The notes beneath the pieces were generated by a model, which saw only the letters and a program-made list of their open reading frames with translations, searched no databases and was not told where the DNA came from. From Luidia sarsii (lineage: Eukaryota > Echinodermata > Asteroidea > Paxillosida > Luidiidae): a DNA stretch of 64,000 nucleotides. This document shows, in pieces, positions 9,448 through 20,480 of this stretch (positions are counted from its first letter, which is position 1; each line of letters opens with the position of its first letter). The stretch lies in the NCBI GenBank assembly GCA_949987565.1, contig OX465112.1, positions 10,742,536-10,806,535 of the forward strand, written 5' to 3'. The translations under genes were made by a program, and so were the position numbers.

Positions 9448-11674
9448 ACGGATCAGACTTTCGGTAGACCAGTTGAAGTCATTTTTGGCCCCCTCAAAAA
9501 AATTTGAGTTTTGGCCCAATTTTGGACATGTTCGACAGGTCCGCTCCTGTCGGAATTTTCAGTTTTTGACCCAAAATCAGTTTTCCCAGATTTCTTGGAA
9601 AATGACTCCTCAGGTATCTGAGAACCCTCTGACACGGATCGGACTTTCGGGAGACCAGTTGAAGTAATTTTTGGCCCCCTCAAAAAAATTTGAGTTTTGG
9701 CCCAATTTTGGACATGTTCGACAGGTCCGCTCCTGTCGGAATTTTCACTTTTTGACCCAAAATCAGTTTTCCCAGATTTCTTGGAAAATGACTCCTCAGG
9801 TATCTGAGAACCCTCTGACACGGATCGGACTTTCGGTAGACCAGTTGAAGTCATTTTTGGCCCCCTCAAAAAAACTTGAGTTTTGGCGCAAATTTGGACA
9901 TGTTCGACACCCCTCCTGTCGGAATTTTCAGTTTTTGACCCAAAATCAGTTTTCCCAGATTTCTTGGAAAATGACTCCTCAGGTATCTGAGAACCCTCTG
10001 ACACAGATCGGACTTTCGGTAGACCAGTTGAAGTCATTTTTGGCCCCCTCAAAAAAACTTGAGTTTTTGCGCAAATTTGGACATGTTCGACAGGTCCGCT
10101 CCTGTCGGAATTTTCAGTTTTTGACCCAAAATCAGTTTTCTCAGATTTCTCTGAAAATGACTCCTCGGGTATCTGAGAACCCTCTGACACGGATCGGACT
10201 TTCGGTAGACCAGTTGAAGTAATTTTTGGCCCCCTGAAAAAAATTTGAGTTTTGGCCCAATTTTGGACATGTTCGACAGGTCCGCTCCTGTCGGAATTTT
10301 CAGTTTTTGACCCAAAATCAATTTTTCCCAGATTTCTCTGAAAATGACTCCTCGGGTATCTGAGAACCCTCTGACACGGATCGGACTTTCGGTAGACCAG
10401 TTGAAGTAATTTTTGGCCCCCTGAAAAAAATTTGAGTTTTGGCCCAATTTTGGACATGTTCGACAGGTCCGCTCCTGTCGGAATTTTCAGTTTTTGACCC
10501 AAATCAATTTTTCCCAGATTTCTCTGAAAATGACTCCTCGGGTATCTGAGAACCCTCTGACACGGATCAGACTTTCGGTAGACCAGTTGAAGTCATTTTT
10601 GGCCCCCTCAAAAAAATTTGAGTTTTGGCCCAATTTTGGACATGTTCGACAGGTCCGCTCCTGTCGGAATTTTCAGTTTTTGACCCAAAATCAGTTTTCC
10701 CAGATTTCTTGGAAAATGACTCCTCAGGTATCTGAGAACCCTCTGACACGGATCGGACTTTCGGGAGACCAGTTGAAGTAATTTTTGGCCCCCTCAAAAA
10801 AATTTGAGTTTTGGCCCAATTTTGGACATGTTCGACAGGTCCGCTCCTGTCGGAATTTTCACTTTTTGACCCAAAATCAGTTTTCCCAGATTTCTTGGAA
10901 AATGACTCCTCAGGTATCTGAGAACCCTCTGACACGGATCGGACTTTCGGTAGACCAGTTGAAGTCATTTTTGGCCCCCTCAAAAAAACTTGAGTTTTGG
11001 CGCAAATTTGGACATGTTCGACACCCCTCCTGTCGGAATTTTCAGTTTTTGACCCAAAATCAGTTTTCCCAGATTTCTTGGAAAATGACTCCTCAGGTAT
11101 CTGAGAACCCTCTGACACAGATCGGACTTTCGGTAGACCAGTTGAAGTCATTTTTGGCCCCCTCAAAAAAACTTGAGTTTTGGCGCAAATTTGGACATGT
11201 TCGACAGGTCCGCTCCTGTCGGAATTTTCAGTTTTTGACCCAAAATCAGTTTTCTCAGATTTCTCTGAAAATGACTCCTCGGGTATCTGAGAACCCTCTG
11301 ACACGGATCGGACTTTCGGTAGACCAGTTGAAGTAATTTTTGGCCCCCTGAAAAAAATTTGAGTTTTGGCCCAATTTTGGACATGTTCGACAGGTCCGCT
11401 CCTGTCGGAATTTTCAGTTTTTGACCCAAAATCAGTTTTCCCAGATTTCTTGGAAAATGACTCCTCAGGTATCTGAGAACCCTCTGACACGGATCGGACT
11501 TTCGGGAGACCAGTTGAAGTAATTTTTGGCCCCCTCAAAAAAATTTGAGTTTTGGCCCAATTTTGGACATGTTCGACAGGTCCGCTCCTGTCGGAATTTT
11601 CAGTTTTTGACCCAAAATCAGTTTTCCCAGATTTCTTGGAAAATGACTCCTCAGGTATCTGAGAACCCTCTGAC
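9448..11674 (+). repeat. 11-mer HOR copy 4, alternation broken (two 6-mer-like units)
   Basis: The 6-mer at 9448-10561 matches earlier 6-mers except for T to A at 10321. The next unit, 10562-11674, should be a 5-mer. Instead it has monomers at 10562, 10748, 10934, 11117, 11303 and 11489, with an intact M3b (11117: acagatcgg, gaagtcatttt, tctcag). Its monomer at 11303 switches from M4-like at the start to M1-like at the end (cttggaaaatg, cctcagg), and 11489 is a second gggag monomer. This marks the recombined edge of the HOR domain. Confidence 0.85.
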
Positions 11675-14600
11675 ATGGATCGGACTTTCGGTAGACCAGT
11701 TGAAGTCATTTTTGGCCCCCTGAAAAAAAACTTGAGTTTTGGCCCAATTTTGGACATGTTCGACAGGTCCGCTCACTGTCGGAATTTTCAGTTTTTGACC
11801 CAAAATCAGTTTTCCCAGATTTTTTGGAAAATGACTCCTCAGGTATCTCAGAACCCTCTGACACGGATCGGACTTTCGGTAGACCAGTTGAAGTCATTTT
11901 TGGCCCCCTGAAAAAAACTTGAGTTTTGGCCCAATTTTGGACATGTTCGACAGGTCCGCTCCTGTCGGAATTTTCAGTTTTTGACCCAAAATCAATTTTC
12001 CCAGATTTCTTGGAAAATGACTCCTCAGGTATCTCAGAACCCTCTGACACGGATCGGACTTTCGGTAGACCAGTTGAAGTCATTTTTGGCCCCCTGAAAA
12101 AAACTTGAGTTTTGGCCCAATTTTGGACATGTTCGACAGGTCCGCTCCTGTCGGAATTTTCAGTTTTTGACCCAAAATCAGTTTTCCCAGATTTCTTGGA
12201 AAATGACTCCTCAGGTATCTCAGAACCCTCTGACACGGATCGGACTTTCGGTAGACTAGTTGAAGTCATTTTTGGCCCCCTGAAAAAAAACTTGAGTTTT
12301 GGCCCAATTTTGGACATGTTCAACAGGTCCGCTCCTGTCGGAATTTTCACTTTTTGACCCAAAATCAGTTTTCCAAGATTTCTCTGAAAATGACTCCTCA
12401 GGTATCTGAGAACCCTCTGACACGGATCGGACTTTCGGTAGACCAGTTGAAGTCATTTTTGGCCCCCTGAAAAAAACTTAAGTTTTGGCCCAATTTTGGA
12501 CATGTTCGACAGGTCCGCTCCTGTCGGAATTTTCAGTTTTTGACCCAAAATCAGTTTTTCCAGATTTCTCTGAAAATGACTCTTCAGGTATCTGAGAACC
12601 CTCTGACACGGATCGGACTTTCGGTAGACCAGTTAAAGTCATTATTGGCCCCCTTAAAAAAACTTAAGTTTTGGCCCAATTTTGGACATGTTCGACAGGT
12701 CGGCTCCTGTCGGAATTTTCAGTTTTTGACCCAAAATCAGTTTTCCCAGATTTCTTGGAAAATGACTCCTCAGGTATCTCAGAACCCTCTGACACGGATC
12801 GGACTTTCGGTAGACTAGTTGAAGTCATTTTTGGCCCCCTGAAAAAAACTTGAGTTTTGGCCCAATTTTGGACATGTTCGACAGGTCCGCTCCAGTCGGA
12901 ATTTTCACTTTTTGACCCAAAATCAGTTTTCCAAGATTTCTCTGAAAATGACTCCTCAGGTATCTGAGAACCCTCTGACACGGATCGGACTTTCGGTAGA
13001 CCAGTTGAAGTCATTTTTGGCCCCCTGAAAGAAACTTAAGTTTTGGCCCAATTTTGGACATGTTCGACAGGTCCGCTCCTGTCGGAATTTTCAGTTTTTG
13101 ACCCAAAATCAGTTTTCCCAGATTTCTCTGAAAATGACTCCTCAGGTATCTGAGAACCCTCTGACACGGATGGGACTTTCGGTAGACCAGTTGAAGTCAT
13201 TTTTGGCCCCCTGAAAAAAAACTTGAGTTTTGGCCCAATTTTGGACATGTTCGACAGGTCCGCTCCTGTCGGAATTTTCAGTTTTTGACCCAAAATTAGT
13301 TTTCCCAGATTTCTTGGAAAATGACTCCTCAGGTATCTGAGAACCCTCTGACACGGATCGGACTTTCGGTAGACCAGTTGAAGTCATTTTTGGCCCCCTG
13401 AAAAAAACTTAAGTTTTGGCCCAATTTTGGACATGTTCGACAGGTCCGCTTCTGTCGGAATTTTCAGTTTTTGACCCAAAATCAGTTTTTCCAGATTTCT
13501 CTGAAAATGACTCTTCAGGTATCTGAGAACCCTCTGACACGGATCGGACTTTCGGTAGACCAGTCGAAGTCATTTTTGGCCCCCTTAAAAAAACTTAAGT
13601 TTTGGCCCAATTTTGGACATGTTCGACAGGTCCGCTCCTGTCAGAATTTTCAGTTTTTGACCCAAAATCAGTTTTCCCAGATTTCTTGGAAAATGACTCC
13701 TCAGGTATCTCAGAACCCTCTGACACGGATCGGACTTTCGGTAGACCAGTTGAAGTCATTTTTGGCCCCCTGAAAAAAACTTGAGTTTTGGCCCAATTTT
13801 GGACATGTTCGACAGGTCCGCTCCTGTCGGAATTTTCAGTTTTTGACCCAAAATCAGTTTTCCCAGATTTCTTGGAAAATGACTCCTCAGGTATCTGAGA
13901 ACCCTCTGACACGGATCGGACTTTCGGTAGACCAGTTGAAGTCATTTTTGGCCCCCTGAAAAAAACTTAAGTTTTGGCCCAATTTTGGACATGTTCGACA
14001 GGTCCGCTCCTGTCGGAATTTTCAGTTTTTGACCCAAAATCAGTTTTCCCAGATTTCTTGGAAAATGACTCCTCAGGTATCTGAGAACCCTCTGACACGG
14101 ATGGGACTTTCGGTAGACCAGTTGAAGTCATTTTTGGCCCCCTGAAAAAAACTTGAGTTTTGGCCCAATTTTGGACATGTTCGACAGGTCCGCTCCTGTC
14201 GGAATTTTCACTTTTTGACCCAAAATCAGTTTTCCAAGATTTCTTGGAAAATGACTCCTCAGGTATCTGAGAACCCTCTGACACGGATCGGATTTTCGGT
14301 AGACCAGTTGAAGTCATTTTTGGCCCCCTGAAAAAAACTTGAGTTTTGGCCCAATTTTGGACATGTTCGACAGGTCCGCTCCTGTCGGAATTTTCAGTTT
14401 TTGACCCAAAATCAGTTTTCCCAGATTTCTTGGAAAATGACTCCTCAGGTATCTCAGAACCCTCTGACACGGATCGGACTTTCGGTAGACCAGTTGAAGT
14501 CATTTTTGGCCCCCTGAAAAAAACTTGAGTTTTGGCCCAATTTTGGACATGTTCGACAGGTCCGCTCCTGTCGAAATTTTCACTTTTTGACCCAAAATCA

Positions 14601-14708
14601 GTTTTCCAAGATTTCTTGGAAAATGACTCCTCAGGTATCTGAGAACCCTCTGACACGGATCGGACTTTCGGTAGACCAGTTGAAGTCATTTTTGGCCCCC
14701 TGAAAAAA
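11675..14708 (+). repeat. Block B: second satellite family, upstream segment
   Basis: About 16 monomers with 'ctgaaaaaaacttgag' or 'cttaag' before 'ttttgg'. Marks shared with Blocks E-G include 'gctccagtcgg' with 'cactttttg' and 'ttccaagattt' (near 12892), 'ctgaaagaaactt' (near 13028), 'gatgggact' (13169, 14102), 'aaaattag' (13294), and the module with 'gtttttccag', 'gactcttcagg' and 'accagtcgaag' (13471-13773). The first monomer (11675-11862, 188 bp) starts atggatcgg, has eight A's and an extra base in 'ctcactgtcgg'. The end coordinate is where the Block C repeat becomes detectable. Confidence 0.8.
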
Positions 14709-17700
14709 ACTTGAGTTTTGGCCCAATTTTGGACATGTTCGACAGGTCCGCTCCTGTCAGAATTTTCAGTTTTTGACCCAAAATCAGTTTTCCCAGATTT
14801 CTTGGAAAATGACTCCTCAGGTATCTGAGAACCCTCTGACATGGATCGGACTTTCGGTAGACCAGTTGAAGTCATTTTTGGCCCCCTGAAAAAAACTTGA
14901 GTTTTGGCCCAATTTTGGACATGTTCGACAGGTCCGCTCCTGTCGGAATTTTCAGTTTTTGACCCAAAATCAGTTTTCCCAGATTTCTTGGAAAATGACT
15001 CCTCAGGTATCTCAGAACCCTCTGACACGGATCGGACTTTGGGTAGACCAGTTGAAGTCATTTTTGGCCCCCTGAAAAAAACTTAAGTTTTGGCCCAATT
15101 TTGGACATGTTCGACAGGTCCGCTCCTGTCGGAATTTATTTAGTTTTTGACCCAAAATCAGTTTTCCCAGATTTCTTGGAAAATGACTCCTCAGGTATCT
15201 CAGAACCCTCTGACACGGATCGGACTTTCGGTAGACTAGTTGAAGTCATTTTTGGCCCCCTAAAAAAACTTGAGTTTTGGCCCAATTTTGGACATGTTCG
15301 ACAGGTCCGCTCCTGTCGGAATTTTCAGTTTTTGACCCAAAATCAGTTTTCCCAGATTTCTCTGAAAATGACTCCTCAGGTATCTGAGAACCCTCTGACA
15401 CGGATCGGACTTTCGGTAGACCAGTTGAAGTCATTTTTGGCCCCCTGAAAAAAACTTGAGTTTTGGCCCAATTTTGGACATGTTCGACAGGTCCGCTCCT
15501 GTCGGAATTTTCAGTTTTTGACCCAAAATCAGTTTTCCCAGATTTCTTGGAAAATGACTCCTCAGGTATCTCAGAACCCTCTGACACGGATCGGACTTTC
15601 GGTAGACCAGTTGAAGTCATTTTTGGCCCCCTGAAAAAAACTTAAGTTTTGGCCCAATTTTGGACATGTTCGACAGGTCCGCTCCTGTCGGAATTTTCAG
15701 TTTTTGACCCAAAATCAGTTTTCCCAGATTTCTTGGAAAATGACTCCTCAGGTATCTGAAAACCCTCTGACACGGATCGGATTTTCGGTAGACCAGTTGA
15801 AGTCATTTATGGCCCCCTGAAAAAAACTTGAGTTTTGGCCCAATTTTGGACATGTTCGACAGGTCCGCTCCTGTCGGAATTTTCAGTTTTTGACCCAAAA
15901 TCAGTTTTCCCAGATTTCTTGGAAAATGACTCTTCAGGTATCTCAGAACCCTCTGACACGGATCGGACTTTCGGTAGACTAGTTGAAGTCATTTTTGGCC
16001 CCCTGAAAAAAAACTTGAGTTTTTGCCCAATTTTGGACATGTTCGACAGGTCCGCTCCTGTCGGAATTTTCAGTTTTTGACCCAAAATCAGTTTTCCCAG
16101 ATTTCTTGGAAAATGACTCCTCAGGTATCTCAGAACCCTCTGACACGGATCGGACTTTCGGTAGACCAGTTGAAGTCATTTTTGGCCCCCTGAAAAAAAC
16201 TTAAGTTTTGGCCCAATTTGGGACATGTTCGACAGGTCCGCTCCTGTCGGAATTTTCAGTTTTTGACCCAAAATCAGTTTTCCCAGATTTCTTGGAAAAT
16301 GACTCCTCAGGTATCTGAGAACCCTCTGACACGGATCGGATTTTCGGTAGACCAGTTGAAGTCATTTTTGGCCCCCTGAAAAAAACTTGAGTTTTGGCCC
16401 AATTTTGGACATGTTCGACAGGTCCGCTCCTGTCGGAATTTTCAGTTTTTGACCCAAAATCAGTTTTCCCAGATTTCTTGGAAAATGACTCTTCAGGTAT
16501 CTCAGAACCCTCTGACACGGATCGGACTTTCGGTAGACTAGTTGAAGTCATTTTTGGCCCCCTGAAAAAAAACTTGAGTTTTGGCCCAATTTTGGACATG
16601 TTCGACAGGTCCGCTCCTGTTTGAATTTTCACTTTTTGACCCAAAATCAGTTTTCCAAGATTTCTCTGAAAATGACTCCTCAGGTATCTGAGAACCCTCT
16701 GACACGGATCGGACTTTCGGTAGACCAGTTGAAGTCATTTTTGGCCCCCTTAAAAAAACTTAAGTTTTGGCCCAATTTTGGACATGTTCGACAGGTCCGC
16801 TCCTGTCAGAATTTTCAGTTTTTGACCCAAAATCAGTTTTCCCAGATTTCTTGGAAAATGACTCTTCAGGTATCTGAGAACCCTCTGACATGGATCGGAT
16901 TTTCGGTAGACCAGTTGAAGTCATTTTTGGCCCCCTGAAAAAAACTTGAGTTTTGGCCCAATTTTGGACATGTTCGACAGGTCCGCTCCTGTCGGAATTT
17001 TCAGTTTTTGACCCAAAATCAGTTTTCCCAGATTTCTTGGAAAATGACTCTTCAGGTATCTCAGAACCCTCTGACACGGATCGGATTTTCGGTAGACCAG
17101 TTGAAGTCATTTTTGGCCCCCTGAAAAAAACTTGAGTTTTGGCCCAATTTTGGACATGTTCGACAGGTCCGCTCCTGTTTGAATTTTCACTTTTTGACCC
17201 AAAATCAGTTTTCCAAGATTTCTCTGAAAATGACTCCTCAGGTATCTCAGAACCCTCTGACACGGATCGGACTTTCGGTAGACCAGTTGAAGTCATTTTT
17301 GGCCCCCTTAAAAAAACTTAAGTTTTGGCCCAATTTTGGACATGTTCGACAGGTCCGCTCCTGTCAGAATTTTCAGTTTTTGACCCAAAATCAGTTTTCC
17401 CAGATTTCTTGGAAAATGACTCCTCAGGTATCTCAGAACCCTCTGACACGGATCGGACTTTCGGTAGACCAGTTGAAGTCATTTTTGGCCCCCTGAAAAA
17501 AACTTGAGTTTTGGCCCAATTTTGGACATGTTCAACAGGTCCGCTCCTGTCGGAATTTTCAGTTTTTGACCCAAAATCAGTTTTCCCAGATTTCTTGCAA
17601 AATGACTCCTCAGGTATCTGAGAACCCTCTGACACGGATCGGACTTTCGGTAGACCAGTTGAAGTCATTTTTGGCCCCCTGAAAAAAACTTGAGTTTTGG

Positions 17701-20480
17701 CCCAATTTTGGACATGTTCGACAGGTCCGCTCCTGTCGGAATTTTCAGTTTTTGACCCAAAATCAGTTTTCCCAGATTTCTTGGAAAATGACTCCTCAGG
17801 TATCTCAGAACCCTCTGACACAGATCGGACTTTCGGTAGACCAGTTGAAGTCATTTTTGGCCCCCTGAAAAAAACTTAAGTTTTGGCCCAATTTTGGACA
17901 TGTTCGACAGGTCCGCTCCTGTCGGAATTTTCAGTTTTTGACCCAAAATCAGTTTTCCCAGATTTCTTGGAAAATGACTCCTCAGGTATCTGAGAACCCT
18001 CTGACACGGATCGGATTTTCGGTAGACCAGTTGAAGTCATTTTTGGCCCCCTGAAAAAAACTTGAGTTTTGGCCCAATTTTGGACATGTTCGACAGGTCC
18101 GCTCCTGTCGGAATTTTCAGTTTTTGACCCAAAATCAGTTTTCCCAGATTTCTTGGAAAATGACTCTTCAGGTATCTCAGAACCCTCTGACACGGATCGG
18201 ACTTTCGGTAGACTAGTTGAAGTCATTTTTGGCCCCCTGAAAAAAAACTTGAGTTTTGGCCCAATTTTGGACATGTTCGACAGGTCCGCTCCTGTCGGAA
18301 TTTTCAGTTTTTGACCCAAAATCAGTTTTCCCAGATTTCTTGGAAAATGACTCCTCAGGTATCTGAGAACCCTCTGACACGAATCGGATTTTCGGTAGAC
18401 CAGTTGAAGTCATTTTTGGCCCCCTGAAAAAAACTTGAGTTTTGGCCCAATTTTGGACATGTTCGACAGGTCCGCTCCTGTCGGAATTTTCAGTTTTTGA
18501 CCCAAAATCAGTTTTCCCAGATTTCTTGGAAAATGACTCCTCAGGTATCTCAGAACCCTCTGACACGGATCGGACTTTCGGTAGACCAGTTGAAGTCATT
18601 TTTGGCCCCCTGAAAAAAACTTAAGTTTTGGCCCAATTTTGGACATGTTCGACAGGTCCGCTCCTGTCAGAATTTTCAGTTTTTGACCCAAAATCAGTTT
18701 TCCCAGATTTCTTGGAAAATGACTCCTCAGGTATCTGAGAACCCTCTGACACGGATCGGATTTTCGGTAGACCAGTTGAAGTCATTTATGGCCCCCTGAA
18801 AAAAACTTGAGTTTTGGCCCAATTTTGGACATGTTCGACAGGTCCGCTCCTGTCGGAATTTTCAGTTTTTGACCCAAAATCAGTTTTCCCAGATTTCTTG
18901 GAAAATGACTCCTCAGGTATCTCAGAACCCTCTGACATGGATCGGACTTTCGGTAGACCAGTTGAAGTCATTTTTGGCCCCCTGAAAAAAACTTGAGTTT
19001 TGGCCCAATTTTGGACATGTTCAACAGGTCCGCTCCTGTCGGAATTTTCAGTTTTTGACCCAAAATCAGTTTTCCCAGATTTCTTGGAAAATGACTCCTC
19101 AGGTATCTGAGAACCCTCTGACATGGATCGGACTTTCGGTAGACCAGTTGAAGTCATTTTTGGCCCCCTGAAAAAAACTTGAGTTTTGGCCCAATTTTGG
19201 ACATGTTCGACAGGTCCGCTCCTGTCGGAATTTTCAGTTTTTGACCCAAAATCAGTTTTCCCAGATTTCTTGGAAAATGACTCCTCAGGTATCTCAGAAC
19301 CCTCTGACACGGATCGGACTTTCGGTAGACTAGTTGAAGTCATTTTTGGCCCCCTGAAAAAAACTTGAGTTTTGGCCCAATTTTGGACATGTTCGACAGG
19401 TCCGCTCCTGTCGGAATTTTCAGTTTTTGACCCAAAATCAGTTTTCCAAGATTTCTCTGAAAATGACTCCTCAGGTATCTCAGAACCCTCTGACACGGAT
19501 CGGATTTTCGGTAGACCAGTTGAAGTCATTTTTGGCCCCCTGAAAAAAACTTGAGTTTTGGCCCAATTTTGGACATGTTCGACAGGTCCGCGCCTTTCGG
19601 AATTTTCAGTTTTTGACCCAAAATCAGTTTTCCCAGATTTCTTGGAAAATGACTCCTCAGGTATCTCAGAACCCTCTGACACGGATCGGACTTTCGGTAG
19701 ACCAGTTGAAGTCATTTTTGGCCCCCTGAAAAAAACTTAAGTTTTGGCCCAATTTTGGACATGTTCGACAGGTCCGCTCCTGTCGGAATTTTCAGTTTTT
19801 GACCCAAAATCAGTTTTCCCAGATTTCTTGGAAAATGACTCCTCAGGTATCTGAAAACCCTCTGACACGGGTCGGATTTTCGGTAGACCAGTTGAAGTCA
19901 TTTATGGCCCCCTGAAAAAAACTTGAGTTTTGGCCCAATTTTGGACATGTTCGACAGGTCCGCTCCTGTCGGAATTTTCAGTTTTTGACCCAAAATCAGT
20001 TTTCCCAGATTTCTTGGAAAATGACTCTTCAGGTATCTCAGAACCCTCTGACACGGATCGGACTTTCGGTAGACTAGTTGAAGTCATTTTTGGCCCCCTG
20101 AAAAAAAACTTGAGTTTTTGCCCAATTTTGGACATGTTCGACAGGTCCGCTCCTGTCGGAATTTTCAGTTTTTGACCCAAAATCAGTTTTCCCAGATTTC
20201 TTGGAAAATGACTCCTCAGGTATCTCAGAACCCTCTGACACGGATCGGACTTTCGGTAGACCAGTTGAAGTCATTTTTGGCCCCCTGAAAAAAACTTAAG
20301 TTTTGGCCCAATTTTGGACATGTTCGACAGGTCCGCTCCTGTCGGAATTTTCAGTTTTTGACCCAAAATCAGTTTTCCCAGATTTCTTGGAAAATGACTC
20401 TTCAGGTATCTCAGAACCCTCTGACACGGATCGGACTTTCGGTAGACTAGTTGAAGTCATTTTTGGCCCCCTGAAAAAAA
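14709..20480 (+). repeat. Block C copy 1: 31-mer higher-order repeat (5772 bp)
   Basis: From about 14709 every variant reappears 5772-5773 bases later until about 16950, then 5960 later, then 6146 later up to about 20529. Markers confirming this are 'gggtagacc' (15040 and 20812), 'ggaatttatttag' (15131 and 20903), 'catttatgg' with 'gaaaaccctc' near 15760 and 21530, 'ggtccgcgcctttcgg' (19587 and 25733), and 'cttgcaaaatg' (17597 and 23743). Copy 1 is two monomers shorter than copy 2. Its monomer at about 16890-17075 looks like a hybrid of two neighbours in copy 2. Left and right limits are accurate to about 20-50 bp. Confidence 0.85.
15131..15143 (+). repeat. Rare 'ggaatttatttag' variant, six copies in the window
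   Basis: 'ggaattttcag' is replaced by 'ggaatttatttag' (net +2 bp) at 15131, 20903, 41575, 43439, 62941 and 63316. The 15131/20903 pair follows the 31-mer period of 5772 bp. In most copies the monomer just before or after carries tctcag and actagt or gggtagacc, so the variant tags a short module shared between Blocks C, E and the tail. Confidence 0.85.

Larger units (their letters stand above)
1..11674 (+). repeat. Block A: satellite subfamily with 5-mer and 6-mer higher-order units
   Basis: 63 monomers with variants that are rare or absent later: 'ctcaaaaaaa' instead of 'ctgaaaaaaa' before the A run, 'gaagtaattttt' instead of 'gaagtcattttt', 'tcgggagacc' for 'tcggtagacc', 'ggcgcaaattt' for 'ggcccaatttt', and a hairpin shortened to 'gacacccctcctgtc'. 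These variants recur in fixed order, so each monomer can be assigned a type. M1 has gatcag or agccccccc. M2 has gggag and 'cactttttg'. M3 has the short hairpin and gcgcaaa. M3b starts acagatcgg and has 'tctcag'. M4 and M5 have gaagtaa and ctga. The order M1-M2-M3-(M3b)-M4-M5 defines the HOR. The block ends where the 'atggatcgg' monomer at 11675 begins a different family. Confidence 0.9.

Noticed and set aside
10567..11757. Minus-strand open frame of 396 codons, and many others of 60-364 codons on both strands, as protein-coding genes
   Set aside because: Every one is the satellite monomer translated; overlapping frames are open on both strands, ends follow A-run length changes, and no non-repeat sequence, promoter or splice context is visible.
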